Shown in pieces: positions 21,605 through 34,609 of a DNA stretch of 64,000 bases. The position numbers were made by a program, and so were the translations under genes. Origin of the DNA: Amaurobius ferox (lineage: Eukaryota > Arthropoda > Arachnida > Araneae > Amaurobiidae); the NCBI GenBank assembly GCA_951213105.1, contig OX578155.1, positions 33,811,984 through 33,875,983 of the forward strand, given 5' to 3'. Position 1 is the stretch's first letter, and each line of letters starts with the position of its first letter. Below the pieces are notes generated by a model. The model worked only from the letters and a program-made list of their open reading frames with translations, did no database searches and was not told the DNA's origin.

Positions 21605-23014
21605 TTTTAATCATGTATTGGTAAATTCCAGTACTTGCATTGTTCATATTTTATATGTATTCATAATATGATATATTTATCCTTTTACTCTTAATTCTAA
21701 ACTATTAAAGAAAATGAGCAAATAAGTTCATGCAAAACTCACAAGTTAACGTTTTTATTGTTGGAGTATTTGAAATTTCAGCACTTTAAATATGTAAGCT
21801 TGTACCTAATTTATATGTTCTTATACATTTGTTGAGCTACTTTATATACTATATGTCATTTATTCCTTTGATAATATAGTGTACAACAAATAAAATTCTA
21901 CAAAAAAAGAATACTTAAACATTTTATGAAAAAAAATCACTTTTACTCATCTTGACCACTTCCTGTACCTCTGTGTCAATGTTAATAGAAAACAGGACAA
22001 AATTAAAGCTTGGCTGAAAATGATCTTGACAATTCCACACCTTTTTTTATTGCCCCTAAATCCACTTAATGAGTATTGAAAATTTTTGCTATTTGATTGA
22101 AAATTAAACTGCACATGTTTGTAATTCATTAAAGTAACTGAGTCATAACAGTAAATGTAATTATCAATGGTTACTTAAGGATCTACGTTCATTATATACA
22201 TTCCTCCCTTCTTATGTGCACATTCAAATTAAAAGGTAAGTCCTGCATCCTTTAATTTTTAACAAATGTGTCTAAAGCCAGTTAATAATTAGTACTTCGG
22301 GACATTGATTTCTGAATTTGTGGTTATTTATTTGGGGTTTAACCTCCTATAAATAACTTGCATAATAAAGTATAAACATAATTAGTTACTTGTTATTCAA
22401 TTGTTTTTCATTATTGTTTGATATAGTTTGTCCGAATGAACTTTGTGACATATAAAACAACTATGATCAACCCAATCAAATTATGCCGCTGTACTTTAAC
22501 CTATATAGATCTATCAAATAACATTTTTAAAATGTTTTCATGATAATTGTGGTACATGGGAAATAAATTCTGCTGATATAGAATTTTTAAAAATGAAAAT
22601 ATCTCACGTTATTTCAAAGTGTAGTCTATTTAAACATATTCAGATCTCTTATTTCGTAATCATATATCAAATAACTATATTTTGGAACATTTTAGATTGA
22701 GATGAGTCTGGATGGCATTCATTAATTAAGGTAGCAGCTGCAAATTTTAATTTTTCAGATTTTTCTTGATTTCTGAGAATGATAACTTGCATTCTCTCAA
22801 ATTAAATTCATTGCTGGAAGACTGATTATAATTATTTTTTTTATATTATGTACATGCATGTTGGTCGCTTATCATACAAAACCAGTAGAGATATAGGCTA
22901 GAGAAGAGACAATGAAAGAGATAAAAATTAGATAATAATTATCGATTGTATTTAAGACTTTTAAAGGTATAATTTAAGACTAAGTAATTTTATTTAATTT
23001 TTCTGTGTAAAGAT

Positions 23015-23090
23015 CTCATCTCAGTAAGGAAATGAACCACTGATTTCTTGTTAGCTAGACAGTACTCTATCTACTGAGCAACTGAAATCA
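23015..23090 (-). pseudogene. tRNA-like remnant
   Basis: On the minus strand, TGCTCAGTAGATAGAGTA resembles a tRNA A box/D arm, and about 30 bases on GGTTCATTTCC resembles a B box/T arm. The anticodon stem and acceptor stem do not pair well. It could be a dead tRNA or a fragment of a tRNA-derived SINE. Confidence 0.3.
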
Positions 23091-23260
23091 TTATATTTTC
23101 AATTTCATGTTATTATTTTAAGATAGCATAGCATCCTGTTCACCATAACATTTTGCAAATGAAAATGTTTCCAGTTGACATATTAATCTATATCATATGT
23201 TGAAGTGGTACACTATATTCTTCTTCATCTATATTCACCTATATTCTCCTATATTCACCT

Positions 23261-23300
23261 TTCTGGTAGGTCGGACGGTCTGGGTATCAACAACAACAAC
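23261..23300 (+). mobile_element. 40-bp SINE 3' tail fragment
   Basis: TTCTGGTAGGTCGGACGGTC plus (CAA)n matches the 3' end of the SINE at 58031. Flanks TATATTCACCT (before) and TATATTCTCCT (after) look like a target duplication with one mismatch. Confidence 0.65.
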
Positions 23301-25140
23301 TATATTCTCCTTTACATTTTAAATCAAAGTATGGCCTCCTCATTACTCTGCTTTTTTATTTAAAATACAGGATAGCATCATTCTGTTTGATGTGACTTTC
23401 CATGAATTGAAATGTTACCACAAATTGTAGGGTTCAGAGAAAATTTCAATTTCTGATCAGATCCAGTATCGGTTTAGCCTTATAGATCCCCGACATTCAT
23501 CAAAGGCCATTGAACTTTAAACGACACTCTGTAATACTGGTCAATTACATCAAGAATAATGGTTTCAATACAATTTCAATTTTATAACTGTTGTCTACAA
23601 ACATAACATGCATTTATTTCCCTGTTTATTGTTACAAAATATTAAAAATATTCTCTAGCTTTCACTTGTAATCTAAATAAAAGAATCCTAAAATGCAAAT
23701 AGAGGTTTAGAAGATGGACAGCATCAGATTCAGTTATGTACTACAAAATCATATAAAATGACGTTTTATTGAAAAAGGGTTATATAATCATTATTTTTTT
23801 ATTCATGTACAAATATAAAAACATTATATTTAGAAAAATAGGTTTTCTACTTTGATTTTATGAATTTTATTAATATCTTCTTCATAGTCATAAAACCGAT
23901 TAATAGAAAGCAAATCATTCTAAAGTTTTATTTCAATCATGCTCCCAATGCAGCAACTAGCATTGATAGATCGATTTTATTTTGTTCGAACTTATAAAAA
24001 ACGAATGGAATAATTCACAGGGAATAAGGAATGAGTATATGCAACAATTTTGCAAATTTCTGTCAAGGGTGGATAATCTCCCAGAGATAACAGGGAAGGG
24101 GGGATTTACTTTTACAATTTTTTATTCATCATTTACCTAGTATAGTTAGTAATTAATTATTAAAACTAATCAGAAATTCTTGCTTAATCATAAAATGTAG
24201 CAAACTGACCTTATAAAATTAAAGTTCATTTCATTTCTAGATATTTGTGTTGGGTTGCATTAAACTTTGTAAGGTGTATAGAATCACTGAAAATATCATA
24301 CAACAGGGGGATGCAATTTGTCTAATCACCTTTCCCTGGATTTGTCTTCTGGACTTCTGTGGTGACCTACAAAGTCAGTTTTACCACACAGCCAACAATG
24401 AGTTTAAACTGCACATGGTTGAAATCAGGGTTATAACGATTTAAATTAACTGATTTAAGAAACAGAGAATCACTGATTAATTTTAAGATATCAATATTCG
24501 AAATTTTATTGGAAAATAAAATCATTTCTTTGACTTAAACAGCATTGTAAAAAAATTTGTTCTCTGTTGTTAGAATCTGAAAACTGAAGCTTCATAAGAA
24601 CACAGCATCTGCTTTTGTTGGTAGTGGTGCTCTGTATCATTTATCATGATGAAGAAAACACTTTATTTCCTTTGAAACTGATTGAATCTTTATAGGCTGT
24701 GTTTTAATAAACATTATTAGTTAACAGTTTCTCAAATAAATTCCAAATGGCTAATTTTTTAAAGACATTTATAGAATATAAAAAGTATTAGAATCAAATG
24801 ATATAACTAAATATTTTTCAATTTCTTTTAATTTTTGATTTGTGTTATGGGAAGGACATTATACGCAAATTAGTCATTTCAGACTCTAAGTAATCTCTAA
24901 ATAAGCAATTAATAGGAAAATATGAAATAGATTTGGTGTCAAAATTTATTTTCTTGATGAAAGAAATGAATCATTGAGTTAAACAAAATACTGCATTGCA
25001 AATTCGTAAATCTGACTTAGATAAGTTACTAATATATACATATTGAAAAGAGTAATAAAGAAACTTTGAAATCAAATAAATTTGATTTAAATAAAAACCA
25101 AAGTTGGAACTATTATGAATAAGACACTAATCATGAATTA

Positions 25141-26466
25141 TATTGGATTCATCCATTTAACTGACCGAATGAAAATTTTCAACTCAATTCAATTCTTTCA
25201 CTGTTAAAAAAAAAGGTGTGTGTGTGGGGGGGGGGGGGGGGGGGGGTAATACTTTGTGATCTGATTAAATTTTTATTGTTGTTTTGAAAGTTTCAAACTT
25301 TTATACAGATTCTTTTTCTTTTGTTATTATATTTAATGCAAAAATTTTGATTTTGGAAATTTGACTTTATACATTTCATGACTGGAAATTTAATTTTATC
25401 ATTACATTGGCTAATCGCTCCTTAAATTTTTTTTTTCAGTTACTGAATTTCACTTTATGTCAGTAAATAAAATAAAATAATTATAGATAAATATAAATAA
25501 TTATAAATTCTGTGATTTAAAAAAAAAAGAAATTTTTCAGAAAATACTCAGGGAATTTCATTTCCAAGTTCCAGTAGGGAGGGGGGGGGAGTAATTAAAT
25601 GTTTTGTTTTCCATTTCTCCATATATTATTTCTGTGAAATTCAATGGGTTCCTGGGGATGTTATGACTTCCAAATCCACCTACTCCACCTGTTCCGCCTC
25701 GTAATTTTATGGACCCATCGTATATTTTAATATAAATTATAGAACCGCAGTACTAAAATAAATATTTGTCCACTCGAATTTCTCATACATTCATCACTCG
25801 GAGTGTTTAAGTCCACTTGCATAATTAGTATCAAAATACAAAAGACAATTATTATTTTATCGGATTTCGTATGCAAGTAATTATTTTTTAGCCTTTCGTA
25901 AAAATAAAAGATATAATTACTTTTTCAAATTAACATGTTTGTCATATCAATTAATTGGATGCATTTGGCTGATTTATGTTAATATAATATATAATTAGAT
26001 ACGTTTTAATAATCTTTGCATAACATAACGTAGTTTAAACTATCGTTTTTCCATAGTGGCGTTGCCAAAGATGGAGAGATCCCCCCCACCCACCCGAAAT
26101 CATTGAATTTCGAACAAATGATATTTGAGGAAATAGGAAACAAAATTTTTGTTTACCAACTGTCCCTTCAGAAATTATAGTTGCTTGCTATAGAAAACAA
26201 TGTATGAAAAGCGTAACTTTCGAATAACTTATGTTCTAATACTATAGAAATTACAAAATATTCTATTCAGTTCTAGTTTTTTACATAAAAGAATAACTTA
26301 TGTTCTAATAGTATAGAAGTACAAAATATTCTATTCAGTTCTAGTTTTTTACATAAAATTTCGTATCCAAATAAAATTGCATAGCTATACAAGCATTCGT
26401 TCTTTCGTTCTTAACTTAGTATCTATGTCGTCACAACACACATAGAGATGGATATCTTTATAAAAA
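25141..26466. repeat. Duplicated host segment, copy 1
   Basis: Order and sequence of blocks (TTTTCAACTCAATTC, GAATTTCTCATACATTCAT, TTATCGGATTTCGTA, ATGCATTTGGCTGAT and others) recur in the same orientation at 35661-37640. Copy 1 contains a 21-base G run at 25226-25246. Its continuation, ending near 34020, is interrupted by the six-unit array at 26467-33934. Confidence 0.75.
25226..25246 (+). repeat. 21-base G homopolymer
   Basis: Uninterrupted G run following a short GT repeat. Confidence 0.9.
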
Positions 26467-27859
26467 ATCTGATGTGGGCAGCACATGACTTTCCCTTCCG
26501 ACTTATATCCACGTTCTCTTTATTTTAATTAAATTTATTTTACTTTTAATTCAATTTTCGTTTTCATTCGGTAACGGAACTTATTTTCAAAGGTGGCGTA
26601 GAGAAAATAAGAAAAACTAAAATATCTCGAGAACGGTTTGTCCTAGTGTAATGGGGTTGGTCTTATTCTTTTCTTTGCTAAAAATTACGTATTAAACAAG
26701 CATTTAATGGATATATTTGAGCATACGTAGTTCTTTAGTTTAAATTTTGACGATTTTTGCGGGCCATTTTGCAAAAAAAGGCAGGTTATTTTTTTCCGTA
26801 TGATACCAAAATCTAATCAGCACCAGGGTGACCCACAAATGACTCATCTGCCGCATTTTGTGACATTCGGTCCATTAGTTTTTCAGTTAGATTGGATACA
26901 AGCTTTTGCGGGCCATTTGGCAAAAAAAGGCGGGTTCTTTTATCCCGAATCGTACCCAAAACTAATCAGCATCAGACTCGCCCACAAGTGACTTACCTAC
27001 CAAATTTTATGAAATTATGTCAACTTTAGAGTGGATACAAAATCTGCACAGACACACACAGACGTCACGCTAAAAATAGTTTTCTCGTATTCTAGAAGTC
27101 TCGAAACGTGTAGATCCGTCGAAAACTCGAGTTGCGATTTTCGGCATGATTCCAATACTTTCCCTATATACATTACAATGTCATAGCTGCCAACCGTTCC
27201 GAATTTTCCGGATTCGTTCCGAATTTTTACGTCTGTTCCGAAAATCCGAATTTTTTCCACAAAATCCGAATTTTTGAAAATATTCCGGTTTTACCCCATT
27301 TTCCCTCCTCTGCAACCATAAAAGTTACATATGTATACCAACTCTACTGAATTTGGCGGGAGATTCCCGATTTTTGAGTGTTTATCCCGATTTCCCGCTT
27401 TTGAAGGCGCATCTCCCGATTTAAAAAAAAAATCCCTACGTTTAGGGATAATATCCCCAAAATTTTCCCTATAAAAGGGATTTTTTTAGCTAAGTGGGAA
27501 ATTTTTCTCTATTTGAATAAAAGTACGCTCATAAGATTACAGATTAGACGTGAAAAACTCTCTGGATTTGGGCCGGAAACTCCGGATGTTTCATTACTTC
27601 TCCGGCCTCCGAATTACTAACGAAATTCTCCGGATTTTTTTGTTTGAAATTTATCAATTAACCAGACATGGTATAATTCCTCGGAAACGCCGATTTTCCG
27701 CTTTTTTAGCACTGATTTCTACCATTCCCGGGATCGTAGCAACACCATAATAAAATGCAGGGTAATGCTAATCAAATTAACGTAGATTTACGGCCGCGTG
27801 TAATGTAAATTAAGATCTCGATCGCTTATTTTATGAAAGTAATAAATATACTTCTTCAA

Positions 27860-28410
27860 AGGTTGTCTAATTCAGCATAAATCGCTAAAATGTTATTTTG
27901 TTCATTAATTTCGCATAAACACTGCGATTGCGCAATTCAGTTTGTTCTCATGAATCGCCGAGAGTGCAATAATATCTTTTTCCATCCATCTCAATCTTCA
28001 ACATATTGCATTTTTGATTGACCAAACTAGCTTATTTTCATATTCTGATTAATTATTATGGTTAATTTCTTAATTATTTTCGCATAAACAGTGCGATTGC
28101 GCAATTCAGTTACGTCGCGTGAAATGCCGAGATTACGTTAGTATCTTTTCCCATCCATCTCCATCATTTAAATGTTGCATATTAGATCGACTAAATTATC
28201 TTATTTTCATATTCTGATTAATTATTATTGTTAATTTCTTAATTATTTTCGCATAAACAGTGCGATTGCGCAATTCAGTTACATCGCGTGAATTGCCGAG
28301 AGTACATTAGTATCTTTTTCCATCCATCTCCATCATTTAAATGTTGCATATTAGATCGACTAAACTAGTTATTTTCATATTATGGCTAATTATTAAGGTT
28401 AATTTTTTAA
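27860..28410 (+). repeat. Minisatellite, about 170 bp x 3
   Basis: The core TTTCGCATAAACA.TGCGAT recurs at 27909, 28078 and 28247 with conserved flanks (CCATCCATCTC, TTTTCATATTCTGATTAA). It is located in the 5' part of the hAT element, before the transposase remnant. Confidence 0.8.
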
Positions 28411-28416
28411 TTATAT

Positions 28417-29330
28417 TTGCATAATACAAATTTTTCTATTTTGAAAAATCTGTACCATGCTCTTGCATTTTTTCTGAAAAATGTAATTAGTGTTTTCGAA
28501 AAATTTAATGTGAGTTTGCAATCAGAGATCCCCAGAGTCCATAAGCTAAAGTTCCAAATTCAAGTTTTTTTTACAGATATATTAGTCAGATTCATAAAGC
28601 TTGAAGTCGTGAAAGCTTCGATATCTCTTATAGTGATTCAACAAATCATAAGGATAATGAAGACATATTTGTGGGATCAGAGACGTTAGAGTGCCTGAAA
28701 AAGTTAAAGTCTCATGAAACAAAGCAGTTTTTTTTAGTACGTCAAAAACTACTATTGTATGACATGTAATTATATTATCAGAAACTTTCCAATCAACTCT
28801 GATGTTTTACATCATGCTGAAGTCGCAGATGTGTCTCAGAGGAAAAAAGTTAAATTTCCTCGATAAAATTTTTTATAGACAGATTTCCCTCTATACTGCA
28901 AAAAGACTCAACAGAATCAACGTTTGATATTATTGATAGTGTAAAGACTGAGTTTTTGCATTATCAAATGGCAGATCTGCCAGAAGAAATAATTGCTGAA
29001 GACCAGATGTTCAGTGGGCTAAGTTAGGAAAGCAAAAAGATCCTGTGTATAAACTTTTGTATGGTAAATTGAGTAGTATCATGTTGGAGATACTAACACT
29101 CCCCCATAGTAATGCTGCATGTGAACGAATTTTTAGTCTTGTAAAAAGAAACAAAACTGATTTTAGAAGTTCCATGAGTATTTTGACTTTACAGTCTACT
29201 TTAATTGCCAAATAATCAGATAAATGGTGCTTGGTATGAACAAACATGGTGCCACTTTCTTGAAAAAGGCCAAATCTGCTACCTATGTATCAATAAACCA
29301 AAAAGATTCTTAATTTGTCTTTGTTCTACT
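28417..29330 (+). pseudogene. Degenerate hAT transposase
   Basis: The plus strand shows a 90-codon open piece (28417-28689; FEKFNVSLQSEIPRVHKL and following residues, typical of the hAT helical insertion region). A frame-broken stretch follows (HYQMADLPEEIIAEDQ near 28950-29000), then the C-terminal dimerisation motif (KLSSIMLEILTLPHSNAACE, then RIFSLVKRNKTDFRSSMS, about 29060-29180). Several stops and frameshifts separate the pieces. Only the C-terminal half of a transposase is recognisable, and the N-terminal BED finger and first catalytic region were not found. It belongs to the TIR element at 27182-29785 and is inactive. Confidence 0.75.
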
Positions 29331-29578
29331 TACTTTGTAATAGTGTATTTAAATTGTGTAATGACATTTTTTTTTCAAATATGAAAATAGTTTAATTTTA
29401 CTTTTAGTTGAATATTGATGTATTTAAGGAGAACAAATATAGTTATAATTTTATGGGTGTAAAAATATTATGCATTTCATGTATGTTTCAAAATTCTTAT
29501 CTCATGAGGTCTTATTTTTTTTTTATTAAGATTAATTATATAGTATATATATATATGGGTTTCACCATCTTTCCTTCC

Positions 29579-29667
29579 GGGGGGGGGGGGGGGTTGCAAA
29601 ATCACTGTCAATACATAATACATTGGCTAAGAAATACTGACATGCAATTCAATGGGGGGGGGGGGGG
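29579..29667 (+). repeat. Two G runs (15 and 14 bases)
   Basis: G runs at 29579-29593 and 29654-29667 in the 3' non-coding part of the hAT element. Confidence 0.85.
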
Positions 29668-32600
29668 AAGCAAGTACTCCCATGTTGGAGATACCCATGT
29701 ATATATATTTTGTGTGCAACTATTGCGTGTCATTTTTCTTGCGTACATTGTTCCTAATTTTTTATTCTCTGGGTTGGCAGCTATGCAATGTATTGCAGGG
29801 AAAGTAAAAAATCTGATGTGGGCCGCACATGACTTTCCCTGCAGAATTAATTTCATATTTTCTTTATTTTTTTAATAATTCGTTGGATTGAGTTTTATTG
29901 CACAAAATAACACTAAATTTGCACTTTTAAATCCATTTTTGTTTTTATTTGGTAATTGGACATTTTCCCGAAATCGGCGTAACAAAAATGCAAGAAATCT
30001 CAAATATCTTGAGAACGGTTAGTCCTAAAGTATAATGGAGTGTGTTATATTCTTTATCCTCGTCAAAAATTGCATATAAAACAAACATTCATTTGATATA
30101 TTTGAGCATATATAGTCTTTTTTTTTTTCGATTTTGGCGATTTTTGCGGGCCATTTCGTAAAAAAAGGCGAGTTGTTGTTCTCCGAATTGTACCAAAATC
30201 TAATCGGCACCAAAGTATCCCACAAGTAACTTATCTACCAATTTTTGTGAAATTGGATTAATTAATATTTTAGCTAGTGTGGATACATGAAATTTTTGCG
30301 GGCCATTTCCGAAAAAAATGCTGGTTGTTCTTTTCCGAATCGTACCAAATTCTAATCAGCACCACAGGGTTGACCACAAGTGACTTATCTACCAAATTTT
30401 ATGAAATTTAGTCGATTAGATGCTTTAAAGTAGAAATATATAATTTTTGCGGGCCATTTCGTAAAAAAAGGCAGGTTGTTCTTTTCCGAATCGTATCAAC
30501 ATCTAATCAGCACTAGGGTGACCTACAAGTGACTTATGTACCAAATTTTGTAAAATTTGATCAATTAGTTTTTCAGTTACATTGGATACAGGCAATTTTT
30601 GAGGGCCATTTCGCAAAAAAAGGTGGGTTGGTTTATTCCGAATAGTACCCAAAACTAATCAGCACCAGGGTCACATACAAGTGACTTATCTACCAAATTG
30701 AATGAAAATCGGTCCATTAGTTTTTGAGTTAGAGTGGATACATACATTGCACAGACAAACAGACAGACAGACACACAAACAGACACACACACAGACGCCA
30801 CGCTAAAAATTGTTTTTTCGTATTCTAGAGGTCTCGAAACGTGTAGATCCGTCGAAAACTCGAGTTGCGATTTTCGACATGATTCCAATACTTTCCCTAT
30901 ACATTACCATGTATTGTAGGGAAAGTAAAAATCTGATGTGGGCAGCACATGACTTTCCCTGCAGATTTATATTCACGTTCTCTTTATTTTAATTACATTT
31001 AATTCACTTTTAATTCAATTTTCGTTCTCATTTGATAACTGGACTTCTTTTCAAAGGTGGCGTAGAGAAAATACGAAAAACTAAAATATCTAAAATATCT
31101 CGAGAACGGTTAGTCCTAGTGTAATGGGATTGGTCTTATTCTTTTCTTCGTCAAAATTTACGTATTAAACAAGTATTTAATGGATATATTTAAGCATACG
31201 TAGTGTTTTATTTTAGATATTGGCGATTTTTGCGGGCCATTTTTCAAAAAAAGGCAGGTTATTTTTTCCCGAATCATACCATAATCTAATCAGCACCAGA
31301 TTGTCCCACAGGTAACTTATATACCGAATTTTGTGAAATTCGGTCCATTAGTTTTTCCGCTAGAGTGGATACAAGCTTTTGCGGGCCATTTCGCAAAAAA
31401 AGGCGGGTTCTTTTATCCCGAATCGTCCCCAAAATTAATCAGCACCAGACTCGCCCACAAGTGACCTACCTACCAAATTGTACGAAATTCGATCCATTAG
31501 TTTTTTAGTTAGAGTGGATACAAAATTTGCACAGACACACAGACGTCACGCTAAAAATGGTTTTTTCGTATTCTAGAGGTCTCGAAACGTGTAGATCCGT
31601 CGAAAACTCGAGTTGCGATTTTCGACATGATTCCAATACTTTCCCTATACATTACCATGTATTGCAGGGAAAGTAAAAATTTGATGTGGGCAGCACATGA
31701 CTTTCTCTGCAGACTTATATTAACGTTCTCTTTATTTTAACTAAATTTATTTCACTTTTAATTCAATTTTCGTTCTCATGCGGTAACCGGGTTTATTTTC
31801 AAAGGTGGCGTAGGGAAAGTACGAAAAACTAAAATATCTCGAGAGCGGCTAGTCCTAGTGTAATGGGGTTGGTCTTATTCTTTTCGTCGTTAAAAATTAC
31901 GTATTAAATCAGCATTTAATGGATATATTTGAGTATACCCAGTTCTTTAGTTTAGAATTGGACGATTTTTGCATTCCATTTTGCAAAAAAAGGCAGGTCA
32001 TTTTTTTCCGAATCGTACCAAAATCTAATCAGCACCAAGGTAACCCACAAGTGACTTATCTACCGAATTTTGTGAAATTCGGTCCATCAGTTTTTCAGTT
32101 AGAATGGATACAAGCTTTTGCGGGCCATTTCGCAAAAAAAAAAGCGGGTTCTTTTATTCCGAATCGTACCCAAAACTAATCAGCACCAGACTCGCTCACA
32201 AGTAACTTACCTACCAAATTTTGTCAAATTCGGTCCATTAGTCTTTTAGTTAGAGTGGATACAAAATCTGCACAGACAGACAGACACACACACAGACGTC
32301 ACGCTAAAAATAGTTTTTTCGTATTCTAGAGGTCTCGAAACGTGTAGATCCGTCGAAAACTCGAGTTGTAATTTTCGGCATGATTCCAATACTTTCCTTA
32401 TACATTACCATGTATTGCAGGGAAAGTAAAAATCTGATGTGGGCAGCACATGACTTTCCCTGCAGACTTATTTATATCCATGTTTTCTTTATTTTAATTA
32501 AATTTAATTCACGTTTAATTCAATTTTCGTGCTTATTTGATAACTGGAGTTCTTTTCAAAGGTGACGTAGAGAAAATACGAAAAAACTAAAGTATCTCGA

Positions 32601-33934
32601 AAACGGCTTGTCCTAGTGTAATGGGGTTGGTCTTATTCTGTTCTTCGTTAAACATTACGTATTAAACAAGCATTTAAGGGATATATTTGAGCATTCGTAG
32701 ATTTTATTTTATATTTTGGTGATTTTTGCGGGGCATTTTGCAAAAAAAGGCAGGTTATTTTTTTCCGAATCGTACCAAAATCTAATCAGCACCAGGGTGA
32801 CCCACAAGAGACTTATCCACCAAATTTTGTGAAATTCGGTCCATTAGTTTTTCAGCTAGAGTGGATACAGTATTTTGCGGGCCATTTCGCAAAAAAAAAA
32901 GGTTCTTTTTTGACGAATTGTACCCAAAACTAATCAGCACCAAATTCGCCCACAAGTGACTTACCTACCAAATTTTATGAAATTCGGTCCATTAGTTTTT
33001 TAGTTAGAATGGATACAAAATCTGCACAGACAGACACACAGAAAGACACACACACAGACGTCACGCTAAAAATAGTTTTTTCGTATTCTAGAGGTCTCGA
33101 AACGTGTAGATCCGTCGAAAACTCGAGTTGCTATTTTCGACATGATTCCAATACTTTCCCTATACATTACCATGTATTGCAGGGGAAGTAAAAATCTGAT
33201 GTGGGCAGCACATGACTTTCCCTGCAGACTTATATCCATGGTCTCTTTATTTTAATTAAATTTATTTCACTTTTAATTCAATTTTTGTTCTCATTCGGTA
33301 ACCGGACTTATTTTCAAAGGTGGCGTAGAGAAAATAAGAAAAACTAAAATATCTCGAGAACGGCTAGCCCTAATGCAATGGGGTTGGTCTTATTATTTTC
33401 TTCGCTAAAAATTACGTATTAAACAAGCATTTAATGGATATATTTGAGCATACGTAGTTCTTTAGTTTAGATTTAGACGATTTTTGCGGGCCATTCTGCA
33501 AAAAAAGGCAGGTTATTTTTTCCCGAATCGTACCAAAATCTAATCAGCACCAGGGTGACCTATACGTGACTTATCTACCGAATTTTGTGAAATTCGGTCC
33601 ATTAGTTTTTCAGCTACAGTGGATACAAGCTTTTGCGGGCCATTTCACAAAAAAGCGGGTTCTTTTATTCCGAATCGTACCAAAAACTAATCAGCACCAG
33701 CCCCGCCCACAAGTGACTTACCTACAAAATTTTGTGAAATTCGGTCCATTAGTTTTTTAGTTAGAGTGGATACAAAATCTGCACAGACACACACACAGAC
33801 GTCACGCTAAAAATGGTTTTTTCGTATTCTAGAGGTCTCGAAACGTGTAGATCCGTCGAAAACTCGAGTTGTGATTTTCGGTATGATTCCAATACTTTCC
33901 CTATACATTACCATGTATTGCAGGGAAAGTAAAA

Positions 33935-34609
33935 AGGGTTCAAAGGGTTCATAGGAGTCTTTAGATATGCTTATCCGTCAAAATCTCGAATTTAAAATTT
34001 TGGCAAAAGTATCTTCCCTCGTAAATGGAACTATCTAGATTCATGAGAATGATGTTGCCTAATACTGTATATGGAAAGTTAACATATTTGATGATATACT
34101 TATTATTTTTTTAATTTTACATAATGTTTTTTCTTAAATTTATTTGAAAAACGTGCAATATTTTCAGAATGGTTCATGCTAGAGTTCTAAAGTTTGAAAT
34201 GATTTTTTATTTAACATTATATTCAAGGGTCTGATTTTTTAATGATTATAACCACTTATTCCATAGTTCACTTTTAGTTTCTGAGATATAAGAATCACAA
34301 ACATGGAAAACAGAAAATTTTCAATCTTCTCCAAGAAGATGATTACTCTGAAACTATGAGAGCTTTTTTAAAAAATAAATATAGATTTAGAAACTAAATT
34401 TCCAAATACATATTTTTATTACTTACTATCTATATCTCTTTTATAGCTCTGAAGATATTTCGAGTAAAATTCAGAAAAATGAAACTAGTACTCGCTCGGA
34501 CAGATACTTTTAAAAGTTTTTCGGGGGAAAAAATTGAAAATATTGAAATTATTTTTATATATTCATAGTCTGGACCTTATTTCCGACAAAACAAGCAAAA
34601 TTATTTACA
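33935..34609. repeat. Continuation of duplicated host segment and dispersed repeat D
   Basis: TTATCCGTCAAAATCTCGAA just after the array matches the block TTATCCGTCAAAATATCGAA at 37700, so host sequence resumes here. 34010-34200 (CGTAAATGGAAC...ATTCATGAGAATGATGTTGC) also recurs near 38815 and 44265, and inverted near 55970. Confidence 0.6.

Larger units (their letters stand above)
21605..25140. other. AT-rich intergenic sequence
   Basis: About 3.5 kb with no supported gene. It holds a tRNA-like fragment (23015-23090) and a SINE fragment (23261-23300). The 65-codon open stretch at 24247-24444 is not recognisable. Confidence 0.6.
27182..29785 (+). mobile_element. hAT transposon inserted in hairpin of array unit 1
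   Basis: CATAGCTGCCAACC (27182-27195) and GGTTGGCAGCTATG (29772-29785) are perfect 14-bp TIRs. CAATGT flanks both ends directly (27176-27181 and 29786-29791). Removing the element and one CAATGT restores the hairpin of the tandem unit, with only A for C against the consensus ACCATG. A 2.6-kb hAT element is supported by the internal transposase remnant. hAT usually makes 8-bp duplications; only 6 bp match here. Confidence 0.85.
26467..33934 (+). mobile_element. Six-unit tandem array of a hairpin-ended element
   Basis: Units start with ATCTGATGTGGGCAGCACAT at 26467, 29811, 30931, 31679 (ATTTG variant), 32432 and 33194. Each ends with a hairpin, ACTTTCCC...GGGAAAGT with inner ATACAT/ATGTAT, followed by AAAA. 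Unit lengths are about 734 (unit 1, minus its hAT insertion), 1120, 748, 753, 762 and 741 bp. The 5' end also carries ACTTTCCCTGCA, which is the complement of the 3' hairpin's second half. Inside are two or more subrepeats of about 150 bp (GCGGGCCATTTCGC... to ...GAGTGGATACA) and a CACAGACAGAC tract. There is no coding capacity. Head-to-tail arrays and a terminal hairpin suggest rolling-circle (Helitron/Helentron-like) amplification, but no CTRR end is present, so the class is uncertain. Confidence 0.8.

Noticed and set aside
30734..33191. Small frames with TQTDTHTD-type repeats
   Set aside because: They are translations of the CACAGACAGAC tracts in the tandem element, which has no coding capacity.
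26467..33934. CRISPR-like or satellite interpretation of the regular array
   Set aside because: Units are about 750 bp with hairpin ends and solo copies elsewhere, and the genome context is eukaryotic; there are no short repeat-spacer units.
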